DNA of 64,000 nt from Kribbella antiqua (GTDB taxonomy: Bacteria > Actinomycetota > Actinomycetes > Propionibacteriales > Kribbellaceae): positions 124,001-188,000 of the forward strand of contig NZ_SLWR01000014.1 in assembly GCF_004345665.1 (NCBI RefSeq), given 5' to 3'. Both the position numbers and the translations under genes were made by a program. Within the stretch, counting starts at the first letter, position 1; each line of letters begins with the position of its first letter. Below, piece after piece: positions 33,655 through 41,587 of the stretch. A model generated the notes under the pieces. The model was not told the origin of the DNA. It did not search any database and worked only from the letters and a program-made list of their open reading frames with translations.

Positions 33655-34464
33655 GTGACGGGATCGGCGCTCGGGCGCCTGAGGTATGTCCTACGGAGCA
33701 GGATCGCCGAATATCCGGCGCTGTACTTGCCGCTCGCACGGAGGAAGTACCCGGGACCGAGCCCCGAGGTCGTCGGCTGTGAGACCGAACTGGTCATCGA
33801 CGGCTACACCAGATGTGCGAGCACGTTCGCCGTGTACGCATTCCAGATTGCCCAGCCGCGGCCGGTGCGCGTCGCTCACCATCTGCATGCACCAGCCCAG
33901 CTGATCGCCGCCGCCAAAGCACGGACGCCGGCTCTTGCCCTGATCCGCGAGCCGAAGGGGGCGATCCTCTCGCAGCTGGTTCGCGAACCATGGGTGGCCC
34001 TCGCCGACGCCCTCGTGGGGTACGCCAGGTACTACGAACGCGTCATGCCGTACACGCCGTACCTGGTGGTTGCAGACTTCGACGATGTTACCCGGGACTT
34101 CGGTGCGGTGGTCCGGCGGCTCAACGCACGATTCGGTACGACGTTCGTGCCCTTCGAGCCGACGGAGGTGAACGTACGGACCTGCCTGGAGTTGATCCGT
34201 GAGCGGCCGAGCCTGTCGCCGGCGCTGCTCGGGTTCGAGTCCGGAACCGTTTCGATCTCCGAATGGAGAGCAAGCCACAAGGGGGATCCAGAGGCAGCGA
34301 CAGACCCGCGCCGGGATGTGTGGGTGCCATCCGCTGACCGGGAGCGATCCAAGGCGGCATTGCATCAGGAGTGGTTGCGTCCCGAGCTCGCGTCCCGCCG
34401 CGCGCGTGCATGGCGGGCGTACGAGGAGTTTCGCGCCGATGCAAACGGGGGATGCGATGACTGA
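33655..34464 (+). CDS. PAPS-dependent sulfotransferase
   Basis: The product is 269 aa; the GTG start directly follows the glycosyltransferase stop. The 5'-phosphosulfate loop reads 'IDGYTRCASTF' and the 3'-phosphate motif Rx7S is 'REPKGAILS'; both are hallmarks of PAPS-using sulfotransferases. The overlap with an ATP sulfurylase gene and the nearby APS kinase supports the assignment strongly. No membrane helix or signal is seen, so it should act in the cytoplasm on a lipid-linked sugar precursor. The exact acceptor is unknown. Confidence 0.85.
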   Translation: MTGSALGRLRYVLRSRIAEYPALYLPLARRKYPGPSPEVVGCETELVIDGYTRCASTFAVYAFQIAQPRPVRVAHHLHAPAQLIAAAKARTPALALIREPKGAILSQLVREPWVALADALVGYARYYERVMPYTPYLVVADFDDVTRDFGAVVRRLNARFGTTFVPFEPTEVNVRTCLELIRERPSLSPALLGFESGTVSISEWRASHKGDPEAATDPRRDVWVPSADRERSKAALHQEWLRPELASRRARAWRAYEEFRADANGGCDD

Positions 34465-35629
34465 GGTAGTCGGTGCCGAGCCGCACGGTGGCGTCTTGGC
34501 CAACCTGCTGGTCGACGCCGACCGGGGCGAGGAACTGAGAGCTCGAGCCACAGCGTGGCCGAGCTGGCGACTCACCGCGCGCCAGCTCTGTGACCTGGAA
34601 CTGCTGTCCGGTGGTGGTTTCTCGCCATTGCGGACGTTTCTCGGCAGGACGGACTACCTGGCGGTGTGCACGTCGATGCGACTCGCCGACGGCACGCTCT
34701 GGCCGGTGCCGGTGACTTTGGACGTACCGGCGAAGATTCCGGCGACGCTCGGTCCGGACGGGGTACTGGCATTGCGGGATCGCGACGGAGCCCTTTTGGG
34801 TGTCCTCCAAGTGACGGAGGTGTACAGGCCGGATCTGCGGGATGAGGCGGCCTGGGTGTTCGGCACCCTCGACCCTGCGCACCCGGGCGTGGATCACCTG
34901 CTGCGTCACACTCATCCGGTGTACGTCACCGGCCGCCTGGAGCTCCTGCGAGCGCCGGTCCACGACGACTTCCAGCAGCTCAGGCATTCCCCGCGAGACC
35001 TGCGGGTCGAGTTCGAGCGGCGCGGGTGGACGAGCGTGGTCGCGTTCAACACACGCAATCCCATGCACCGTGCGCACCAAGAGGTGACTCTACGCGCGCT
35101 TGACGAGACCGGCGCCAATCTGCTGATCCACCCCATCGTGGGCATCACGCGTCCGGGCGACATCGACGCGGCCACAAGGGTGCGCTGCTACCAGTCGGTC
35201 CTTCCGAGCTACCCACACGGGCGGGTGATGCTGTCATTGTTGCCTCTGGCAATGCGCATGGCCGGACCGCGTGAAGCCCTGTGGCACGCGATCATCCGCA
35301 AGAACTACGGAATCACGCACTTCATCGTCGGTCGCGATCACGCAGGTCCCACCGACGTCACCGGCCGGCCCTTCTACGGCCTGTACGACGCACAGGAGCT
35401 CGTTCGTAGCCACGCGGCCGAACTCGGCGTGGGTGTGGTAGCGGTTCCGCAACTGGTGTACGTGCACGATCTCGGAAAGTACCTGCCCGAGGACGAGGTT
35501 CCTGCCGGCGCCCGAACTGTGATCGTGTCGGGCACGGAGATACGCCGCCGGCTCAAGGACGGAGATGAACTGCCCGAGTGGTTCACCCCGGCGGCGGTGG
35601 GAGCAATTCTGCGGCGTTCGGTGTTCTAA
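34457..35629 (+). CDS. sat: Sulfate adenylyltransferase (ATP sulfurylase)
   Basis: The product is 390 aa of the single-chain Sat type (not CysDN). The start at ATG 34457 follows CGGGGGATG and overlaps the sulfotransferase end by 8 bp. An N-terminal PUA-like domain is followed by the catalytic domain with 'FNTRNPMHRAHQE' (near 200) and 'VGRDHAGPTD' (near 292), the ATP and sulfate binding motifs. It makes APS from ATP and sulfate, feeding the APS kinase encoded convergently. Coupling with a sulfotransferase indicates sulfate ester formation rather than assimilation. Confidence 0.93.
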   Translation: MTEVVGAEPHGGVLANLLVDADRGEELRARATAWPSWRLTARQLCDLELLSGGGFSPLRTFLGRTDYLAVCTSMRLADGTLWPVPVTLDVPAKIPATLGPDGVLALRDRDGALLGVLQVTEVYRPDLRDEAAWVFGTLDPAHPGVDHLLRHTHPVYVTGRLELLRAPVHDDFQQLRHSPRDLRVEFERRGWTSVVAFNTRNPMHRAHQEVTLRALDETGANLLIHPIVGITRPGDIDAATRVRCYQSVLPSYPHGRVMLSLLPLAMRMAGPREALWHAIIRKNYGITHFIVGRDHAGPTDVTGRPFYGLYDAQELVRSHAAELGVGVVAVPQLVYVHDLGKYLPEDEVPAGARTVIVSGTEIRRRLKDGDELPEWFTPAAVGAILRRSVF

Positions 35630-37047
35630 GCGCTCGCCGCGGGTATCCAGCCGCCGGCCTCGAGATGGCGAACGACCAACGCCAGGCAGGCCGCTTCGTC
35701 GAGTGTTGACGTGTCGATCCGCAGAGCGGCGTCGGGTGGCTCGTCGTACCTGTCACTGATGCCGGTGAACTGCGGTAGCAAACCTGCTCGGGCACGCCGA
35801 TAGAGTCCCTTCACATCCCGGCGCTCGCATTCCGCAAGAGGTGTGGACACGTGCACCAGCACCAGGTCGCCGACGGCCTCGACCATCGACCGGACGGCCG
35901 CACGGCTCTCGAGATACGGCGCGATCGGAGCGCACACCGCGATCCCGCCGTGCCGCGCGACTTCGGCGGCGACGAAGCCGATCCGTCGTACATTGAGGTC
36001 GCGCCCGGCGTGGTCGAAACCCAGTCCCGCGGACAGCATCCGGCGTACGCCGTCACCATCGAGCAAGGTCACCGTCCGCGTCGTCTGCTCGTGCAGGTGC
36101 TGCACCAGGCCGCGGGCGAGGGTCGACTTGCCTGACCCGGAGAGGCCGGTGAAGAAGACCACCAGGCCGCGGCGGGCTCGTGGCGGTCGCCACGAGCTGA
36201 GCACGGGCGCCGCAGCGGCAAGCGCGGGCTCGTCAAGGCTCCCATCCGTTGCTGAAAGCAACGAGTCGAGAGCGCGCTGCCAGGTTGCGTCGTCGGCGCC
36301 GTTGAGCAGCTCGATACCTTCGAGTGTGTCCTGGGTCAGCTGATGCCGAGCGGCCGCCGCGAACCAAAGATGGGTACCGTTCGACCAGCGGGCCAGGGCA
36401 GCTGCGAGCTCGCGATCGGTTGAAGCATCCGCCCGCAGCGCCAGCGACACGTCGACCAGCGCGAACCGCTCTGGAAGCATCTCCGCCAGACACCGTCGCA
36501 GCAGGCGCGCGGGGAGCCCGTCCGGGGTCGCGCCCGCCATCGGCGCGAGCACGACCACGTCCGCGTGCATACCGTTTGCCGCGATCTCGATTCCCCGGAT
36601 ATCGGCCGTGGTCAACGGACGCGCCGGGACGACGACGATCCTGGACCGCTGGATGCGGGGTTGTGCCTCCTCGACCTCGTATCCGAGAGACTGAACGTAT
36701 CCCTCGACGACTCCCTCGTCCGCCGATGCGGCGAAATTGTAGGTCAGGTCGTCGAGAACGGCGATCGGACGCGACTCCTCGTCGACGATGACAAGCTCGC
36801 CGTTTGCCGCCGCCTTGGCACGATCGATTTCACCGAGCCGGACGCGCGCACGCCCCGTCGGTGGTACCGACCTTCCGGTGGTCGCATCGCCCAGCACGTT
36901 GAGCGGCAACGCGACACCCGACAGTTCCAGTCGTAGGTCGGCCAGCGCGCGATCGTCCAACATCACCGCCGGCGCAGATTGCGCCGCGGACTGCGCGCGG
37001 ATGGCACTCTCGGTCCGGTCGTTCAGCACGACGACCAGCGCTCCCAT
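35626..37047 (-). CDS. cysC: APS kinase with N-terminal ATP-sulfurylase-like domain
   Basis: The product is 473 aa. The C-terminal 180 residues are a complete adenylyl-sulfate kinase: P-loop 'FFTGLSGSGKSTLARGL', 'LLDGDGVRRMLSAGLGFD', 'DLNVRRIGFVAAEVARHGG'. The N-terminal about 290 residues resemble a sulfurylase scaffold (AVMLDDRALADLRLELSGVA, 'ARVRLGEIDRAKAAANGELV') but lack the NxMHxxH and GRDHAG motifs, so this part looks non-catalytic. The start at 37047 is weakly supported (only AGGTTG upstream). The gene is convergent with sat; the stops overlap within CTAA at 35626-35629. Together they make PAPS for the sulfotransferase. Confidence 0.88.
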   Translation of the reverse strand: MGALVVVLNDRTESAIRAQSAAQSAPAVMLDDRALADLRLELSGVALPLNVLGDATTGRSVPPTGRARVRLGEIDRAKAAANGELVIVDEESRPIAVLDDLTYNFAASADEGVVEGYVQSLGYEVEEAQPRIQRSRIVVVPARPLTTADIRGIEIAANGMHADVVVLAPMAGATPDGLPARLLRRCLAEMLPERFALVDVSLALRADASTDRELAAALARWSNGTHLWFAAAARHQLTQDTLEGIELLNGADDATWQRALDSLLSATDGSLDEPALAAAAPVLSSWRPPRARRGLVVFFTGLSGSGKSTLARGLVQHLHEQTTRTVTLLDGDGVRRMLSAGLGFDHAGRDLNVRRIGFVAAEVARHGGIAVCAPIAPYLESRAAVRSMVEAVGDLVLVHVSTPLAECERRDVKGLYRRARAGLLPQFTGISDRYDEPPDAALRIDTSTLDEAACLALVVRHLEAGGWIPAASA

Positions 37048-37252
37048 TTCGACATCAACCTGGATGGCATGTCGCCACGCGGCCAGTGTGCATGAAGGAT
37101 GACGCCCGGGCCAGCGCGGAGGCGCACGTACGTCATTTTGAGGATCCCCGACGGCGAAGCATCCATGACGATGGGTGGGGCGTGGGTGGTGGTCCGGCCG
37201 CATGCGGTCGGGCGCGTGGCCGGGACGATGCGTTGAGGCCAGGGGAGGATGT

Positions 37253-38605
37253 ATGCCGACCGAGACGTTGACTCCTCTAGTCCTCGGGTTGCTACTCCTC
37301 ATCGGGGGCGCGAGCCTCCTGGGACAGGTCGCTGCCCGCCTGCGGCAGCCCAAAGTAGTCGGCGAGATACTGGCCGGTGTACTCCTGGGGCCATCTCTGC
37401 TAGGCCTGTTGGCCCCCGGCGTGACCGCGGACCTCTTTGGTGACGGTGACCAGGATCCAGCGACAGCCGTTCTGGGGTTCCTTTATCACCTGGGGCTCCT
37501 CATGCTGATGTTCGTCGCGGGCGCGAGTGTGCGCAATGTATTGGCGAAGGAGAACCGGAGGCCGACGGCCTGGCTTCTCGGGCTGGGCACCCCGCTCCCG
37601 TTCTTTCTCGCGCTTGGCATCGCTGCGGTCCTTCCGTTGGACGCTGTCATCGGCGAGGCAGGCAGCAGACCCGCAGTCATGCTGGTGATTGCCATTGCGG
37701 CTGCCGTCACCTCGATTCCCGTGATCAGCAAGATCTTCTACGACCTCGGTATTCTGCACACCAGATTCGCGAGCCTGATGCTCGGTAGGGCCGTTCTCGA
37801 AGACATTGTGCTTTGGGGGGTGCTCGCCCTTGCGACGGCCATCGCGTCCGCCACGGTTGCCTCGGCTGGCGGGGCCCTGGCCGAGGCGGTTTCTATCCAT
37901 GTTGCTACAAACATCGTGTATATCGTTCTTGCGATGACGGCGGCGCCGGCCGTCCTGCGACGTCTCGGCCGAGCCCGATGGAATGTCGTAGCGAGCCAGG
38001 CGCCCATCGCCTGGATAATGGTTGTCCTCCTCGGCTACGTCGCTACGGCGGCATACCTTGACGTCACCCTTGCATTCGCCGCGTTTCTAGCCGGTTTCGG
38101 GATCGTGGGCGGCATGAGCCGCACCGAACACCACCGCCTGCGAGCGCCTTTGGACTCTACAATCCAGGTCTCATCTGCTGTCTTCATCCCGCTGTACTTC
38201 GCGATCGTCGGATTCCGCCTCGACTTCACTCGTGGGTTCTCGGGGCCAATGCTGGTCACCTTCCTCGTCGGGTCGTCCGTGGTCGTCCTGCTGTCGATTG
38301 GACTGGCGGCCAGACTGGCCGGCTTCCGTGGCCTCGATATCGCCAATCTCGCCATCACGTGCAATGCGCGCGGCGGACCGGGCATAGTGCTCGGCAGCGT
38401 CGCCTTCGACGCCGGTATCATCAATGCCCCCTTCTTCACGACGCTCGTCTGTACCGCCGTCCTGACCTCCCAGGCGTGCGGTCTCTGGCTTGACTTCGTC
38501 TTGCGCAAAGGGTGGCCATTGCTCTCAAGTGAAGGCCCTGCGGACCTTCACAGCTCATCACCCAACGCGCCGTCGACAAACGCCGCCGCTCGATCCAAAA
38601 CCTAG
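37253..38605 (+). CDS. Cation/proton antiporter (CPA2/Kef-type)
   Basis: The product is 450 aa; an AGGGGAGG site precedes ATG 37253. About twelve to thirteen membrane helices are predicted. 'RQPKVVGEILAGVLLGPSLLG' is the conserved N-terminal motif of the family, and 'VLEDIVLWGVLAL' corresponds to the ion-binding helix (with Glu-Asp). No C-terminal TrkA-N or USP domain. It could export Na+ or K+ in exchange for protons, or move solutes in the sulfated-polysaccharide region; the link to the locus is only positional. Confidence 0.88.
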   Translation: MPTETLTPLVLGLLLLIGGASLLGQVAARLRQPKVVGEILAGVLLGPSLLGLLAPGVTADLFGDGDQDPATAVLGFLYHLGLLMLMFVAGASVRNVLAKENRRPTAWLLGLGTPLPFFLALGIAAVLPLDAVIGEAGSRPAVMLVIAIAAAVTSIPVISKIFYDLGILHTRFASLMLGRAVLEDIVLWGVLALATAIASATVASAGGALAEAVSIHVATNIVYIVLAMTAAPAVLRRLGRARWNVVASQAPIAWIMVVLLGYVATAAYLDVTLAFAAFLAGFGIVGGMSRTEHHRLRAPLDSTIQVSSAVFIPLYFAIVGFRLDFTRGFSGPMLVTFLVGSSVVVLLSIGLAARLAGFRGLDIANLAITCNARGGPGIVLGSVAFDAGIINAPFFTTLVCTAVLTSQACGLWLDFVLRKGWPLLSSEGPADLHSSSPNAPSTNAAARSKT

Positions 38606-38728
38606 CCGAGCCAGCCACCACGATACTGGTCCTGGCCTGCTCTAAAAGCACTGCTGCGGTGGCAGGATCCCTTAGAAACAAGGATCTGAAGGTGCCGCGC
38701 AAGACACGGGAATCCCTTACAGACAAGA

Positions 38729-38824
38729 CTACTTCAGCTCGGCTGAGGTCTTCCCGAGGAGTCGCCTGGCGACGATGAGTTGCTGGATTTGCTGGGTGCC
38801 TTCGAAGATGTCCAGGATCTTCCC
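38729..38824 (-). pseudogene. Acyl-CoA dehydrogenase C-terminal remnant
   Basis: The last 31 codons before the TAG at 38729 read 'GKILDIFEGTQQIQQLIVAR' then 'RLLGKTSAELK'. This is the characteristic end of acyl-CoA dehydrogenases (I-x-E-G-T-x-x-I-Q motif). Upstream the frame becomes unrelated immediately before a hairpin at 38835. The rest of the enzyme, normally about 350 residues more, is gone. Confidence 0.75.
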
Positions 38825-38834
38825 GGTACAACCG

Positions 38835-38867
38835 AGGGCAGATCGGCCACCAACCCCGATCTGCCCT
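38835..38867. repeat. Perfect 12-bp inverted repeat next to the dehydrogenase remnant
   Basis: AGGGCAGATCGG (38835-38846) and CCGATCTGCCCT (38856-38867) with a 9-nt loop. It begins about ten bases from the point where the dehydrogenase homology stops, so it may mark a deletion or insertion boundary; it could also be a terminator. Confidence 0.6.
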
Positions 38868-39025
38868 CTGACCAGCGGTTTTGTTCTCATCGATTCGTGA
38901 CGTCCGTCGGCGTCTGTCAACGTCCCACGGAGCAGCGACGGAGCAGACGCAACGGGAGTGCACACGTGAATTGCGGAAACGGATTTGAGGGCCTCGCGTT
39001 CCTCAGACATTCGCGCACCGCTCCG

Positions 39026-39451
39026 TCAGATCCAGTGCCGTGTCAGCGGAGCGCGCCCGGCTGCCGCGTCGATCTGCGTCTGGAATTCGCCGCACTGGGT
39101 GAAGTCGTCGTGATCACAGGTCAGCGCGCAGTCGATCATCGTGCGGGAGGCCTGCAGTTGGGCGATGCGTTGGTCCAGATCACAGCGGCGGCGCCGCAAG
39201 ATGCTGCGCCGGGTGGCTGGATTCGTCGCGGCCAGCATCTCCCCGATGTCATCCAGGCTGAAGCTGGCCTGTTTGGCGCGCAGAATGACCGCCACCCGGT
39301 ACCGGTCGCCGTCGCCGTACACGCGCCGATTGCCCTCGACCCTGGCGGGCCGAAGTAGGCCCATCGCCTCCCAGTGCGGCAGGACGTTCGGCGCGAGGCC
39401 GAAACTGCTCGCCAGATCCCCAATGCGCAGCGTCTCGCCGTTTGACTTCAT
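39026..39451 (-). CDS. MerR family transcriptional regulator
   Basis: The product is 141 aa: an N-terminal winged HTH (LRIGDLASSFGLAPNVLPHW) and a dimerisation coiled coil (about 75-105). The C-terminal segment has Cys108, Cys112 and Cys120 ('CALTCDHDDFTQC'), common in actinobacterial MerR proteins; a metal- or redox-sensing role is possible but not shown. Its ATG lies inside a perfect 24-bp palindrome shared with the divergent methyltransferase gene, which suggests tight autoregulation of both. Confidence 0.9.
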   Translation of the reverse strand: MKSNGETLRIGDLASSFGLAPNVLPHWEAMGLLRPARVEGNRRVYGDGDRYRVAVILRAKQASFSLDDIGEMLAATNPATRRSILRRRRCDLDQRIAQLQASRTMIDCALTCDHDDFTQCGEFQTQIDAAAGRAPLTRHWI

Positions 39452-39466
39452 GTCGACATGAAGTCA
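39443..39466. promoter_or_regulatory. 24-bp perfect palindrome, probable MerR operator
   Basis: Half-site TGACTTCATGTC (39443-39454) is followed directly by its exact reverse complement (39455-39466). It includes the start codon of the MerR gene (39449-39451) and ends 4 bp before the GTG (13 bp before the ATG) of the methyltransferase. Both genes must therefore have minimal or no leaders. Confidence 0.8.
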
Positions 39467-39470
39467 GATC

Positions 39471-40196
39471 GTGGGCCACATGTCCAATATCCACCAAGCC
39501 GGCGATACCTCACCCTCCCTGATCGAGCTCTTGGATCGTGCGGATCGCCTGCCCGGTGCAACCGCCCTGCGGGCGCGCTCGTACGAGCTGCTCCAGCTGG
39601 CACCCGGCTCGGCGGTTGTCGACGTGGGCTGCGGAGCCGGCCGTGCCGCCGGTGAATTCCAGTGCATGGGCCACGACGCCCTCGGCATCGACAGCAGCCA
39701 AGGCATGATCACCACCGCGATGAACCGATGGCCGCAGGCACGATTCCGCCGCGGCGACGCCTGCCGGCTTCCCCTCGGCGACTCCGAGGTTGCCGGGTAC
39801 CGCGCGGACAAGGTCTTCCACGAGCTGGCCGACCCCGCGCGGGCCCTGCAGGAGGCGCGGCGAGTTCTCGCGCCGGGCGGCCGGATCGTGCTCATCGGCC
39901 AAGATTGGGACACGATCGCCGTCGAGTCAGACAACCCGTTCGTGACCCGGGCGATCGTGCACGCGCAGGCCGACGCCCAACCCAGCCCGTTCGCCGCCCG
40001 CCGGTTCAGGGCGTCACTCCTGGACGCAGGTTTCACCGACGTGCACCTCGAAATCCACACCGCAGCCCTCACCGACCCAGCGACGTTGCCAATGGTGCTG
40101 AGCTTCGCCGGCCACGCCCGGGGTCCTTTGTTCCTCACGTTGTTCAGGGCTGACCTGGTCGAGCCGATTACCGCCGAGACTGAGCCCGAGGGCTGA
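39471..40196 (+). CDS. Class I SAM-dependent methyltransferase
   Basis: The product is 241 aa from the GTG at 39471 (238 aa if it starts at the ATG at 39480). Motif I is 'AVVDVGCGAGRAAGE', followed by 'ALGIDSSQGMI' and 'RRGDACRLPLGDSEVAG', matching the methyltransferase type 11 fold. The substrate is unknown. Divergent partner of the MerR regulator and its probable target; MerR-methyltransferase pairs often respond to small toxic compounds (inference). Confidence 0.88.
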   Translation: MGHMSNIHQAGDTSPSLIELLDRADRLPGATALRARSYELLQLAPGSAVVDVGCGAGRAAGEFQCMGHDALGIDSSQGMITTAMNRWPQARFRRGDACRLPLGDSEVAGYRADKVFHELADPARALQEARRVLAPGGRIVLIGQDWDTIAVESDNPFVTRAIVHAQADAQPSPFAARRFRASLLDAGFTDVHLEIHTAALTDPATLPMVLSFAGHARGPLFLTLFRADLVEPITAETEPEG

Positions 40197-40204
40197 GCAC
40201 TCGG

Positions 40205-40220
40205 CCGGCGGAGCCGCCGG
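40205..40220 (+). terminator. Short GC-rich hairpin after the methyltransferase gene
   Basis: CCGGCGG-AG-CCGCCGG starts 8 bp after the stop codon. The 7-bp stem has a minimal loop and no T-tract; a plausible terminator. Confidence 0.4.
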
Positions 40221-40304
40221 TGGCGAGGCGGGGTAGTGCGCTCAGTGCCGCTGTTGGCCCACTCATGTGCCCGGCCGCAGGCCCTCTGCCCAGCGAAATC
40301 TCGG

Positions 40305-40349
40305 TGGAGCTGAGGAGACTCGAACCCCTGACCCTCTGCATGCCATGCC
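40305..40349 (-). pseudogene. tRNA or tmRNA 3'-end remnant
   Basis: Read on the minus strand this is GCATGGCATGCAGAGGGTC, then a T-arm AGGGG-TTCGAGT-CTCCT and the acceptor strand CAGCTCC followed by A/ACC. The T-arm pairs correctly, but no matching 5' half (D-arm, 5' acceptor strand) is found upstream. CAGCTCC is the usual 3' acceptor strand of ssrA (tmRNA) and also fits alanine-type tRNAs. A 3' end alone is what is left at an integration (att) site or after a deletion. Confidence 0.65.
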
Positions 40350-40586
40350 TGATTCTCACGACGATGTTCCTGCAGGTCAGACCGCGTTTGAGCTCTCTCT
40401 GACCTGCCTGTCGGAGTGGCCCGCTCGGTGTCTGTCATAGTCCATTGGGATCCATAGCTCTCGGTTACTCTGGGCACGTCCAAGGCACGCGCGAACCGAT
40501 TCTTTACGATGCAACCTCGCCGCGGACGGATCGAGTGCGAGCGTGGGTCGCCGAGCGGAGAGTCACGCCACGGATCGCTCAGTGGA
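40350..40586. other. Non-coding stretch after the tRNA/tmRNA remnant
   Basis: No gene recognised between the remnant and the SnoaL-like gene end. With 40197-40304 the gap is 390 bp and holds only the hairpin and the RNA 3' end noted separately. Confidence 0.4.
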
Positions 40587-40982
40587 TCACGCTCTGTCGA
40601 TGTGCCGGTTCGGCATCGGCTCCGCGAGTGCTGTCCGCCATGTAGGTGCTCGGAACGAGTCCGCGAAGTACTGCGTCTCGTGCACCACCTTCTCGTGAGC
40701 AAACTCCATGATGGAGATCGAGTAGGTTGGCGCGTCGTCGTACGTGATCATGCACTCGCTCACCCACAGATCTTCACTGCCAACGATCCGCAGCACCGTG
40801 AAGTGCCGATCAGCGGGATGGCCGCCACGTTGCGCCGCAATCGTCGTGCGGCCTCGGAAACGTTCACCTGATTGGGGGTAGTCGAGGATCGCGTCCTCGG
40901 CGTAGATAGCGTGTTCGGCTTCGGTATTACCGCTTTCCGATGCCTGCCAGTGTTTCTCGACTACTGTCCTTGGCGAACCCAT
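40587..40982 (-). CDS. SnoaL-like/NTF2-fold protein
   Basis: The product is 131 aa, the usual length of the family. Features: 'VEKHWQASESGNTEAEHAIYAEDAILDYP' helix-turn pattern (N-terminal), 'SGERFRGRTTI' and 'HETQYFADSFRAPTWRTAL' near the end, typical of NTF2-like polyketide-cyclase-type proteins. These bind or isomerise small molecules; the ligand is unknown. No operon partner in the same direction. Confidence 0.85.
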   Translation of the reverse strand: MGSPRTVVEKHWQASESGNTEAEHAIYAEDAILDYPQSGERFRGRTTIAAQRGGHPADRHFTVLRIVGSEDLWVSECMITYDDAPTYSISIMEFAHEKVVHETQYFADSFRAPTWRTALAEPMPNRHIDRA

Positions 40983-41587
40983 TGCGTTCTCCGTTCTGTA
41001 TGCGGGGAGAGCGGCTGGCTACCTCTTCGAGTGCCTCGCTGCTGTCGACAGCAGGCCAGCCGCCCGACGCCGCCGGCTCGACGCGTGTCGTCCCAAGCGA
41101 CACTGTGGTCGATCGCTGGTCCAAGGCGGCCTCTTCCGATGTCATCCTGATCTCCTCGGCGGTTGTCGATCAGCCTCGCGTGTGGGGCGCCCGGTCGCGC
41201 CCGGGCAAGACCCTGGGCAACACCCCGGTCCGTGCCGCCGGCGCCCGACCACCCCTTCTTCCTTCACGCCATCGACGCGAGTGCCGAGGACATATTGCTC
41301 ATCGCGCTCGTCGGTCCCAGTCGGACGAACCCGGCCCTGACGCGAAGCCAGTGCAATGCACGGGGTGGTCGCCGGAGGAGGTCCAGCGGGCCTGCGCGCT
41401 GGGTGGAGGTGCCGGACAGCAGGTTCCCGCCTGACCCTGCTCAATGCCGGTGCTAAGCCATGGGCCGACCGACCTCTCGTAAACTCGGCTGCGCCGCTCT
41501 ACGATGGGCAACTGCAACGCGATCCGTGGAATCGCCCTGTTGTCGGCAGTTTCGTCGCCCCGGTTCACCGCGTGGGACGGAGGGCGG
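40983..41587. other. Intergenic region upstream of the LAL regulator
   Basis: About 600 bp without a convincing gene. Several overlapping open frames exist on both strands, but none shows a recognisable domain or good ribosome-binding site. It presumably contains the promoters of the SnoaL-like and LAL genes. Confidence 0.4.

Noticed and set aside
38436-38963. 175-codon minus-strand frame overlapping the antiporter end
   Set aside because: Arg-rich shadow frame; the only recognisable homology here is the dehydrogenase tail in another frame.
40305-40349. Complete tRNA-Ala gene
   Set aside because: Only the T-arm and 3' acceptor strand are present; no D-arm or matching 5' strand upstream on the minus strand.
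40927-41145. 72-codon minus-strand frame upstream of the SnoaL-like gene
   Set aside because: Overlaps the start of that gene by about 55 bp, no ribosome-binding site or recognisable motif.
41163-41456. Plus-strand frame with 'DHPFFLHAIDASAEDILLIAL'
   Set aside because: A short protein-like stretch, but flanked by low-complexity Arg/Pro sequence, with no start signal and no family resemblance.
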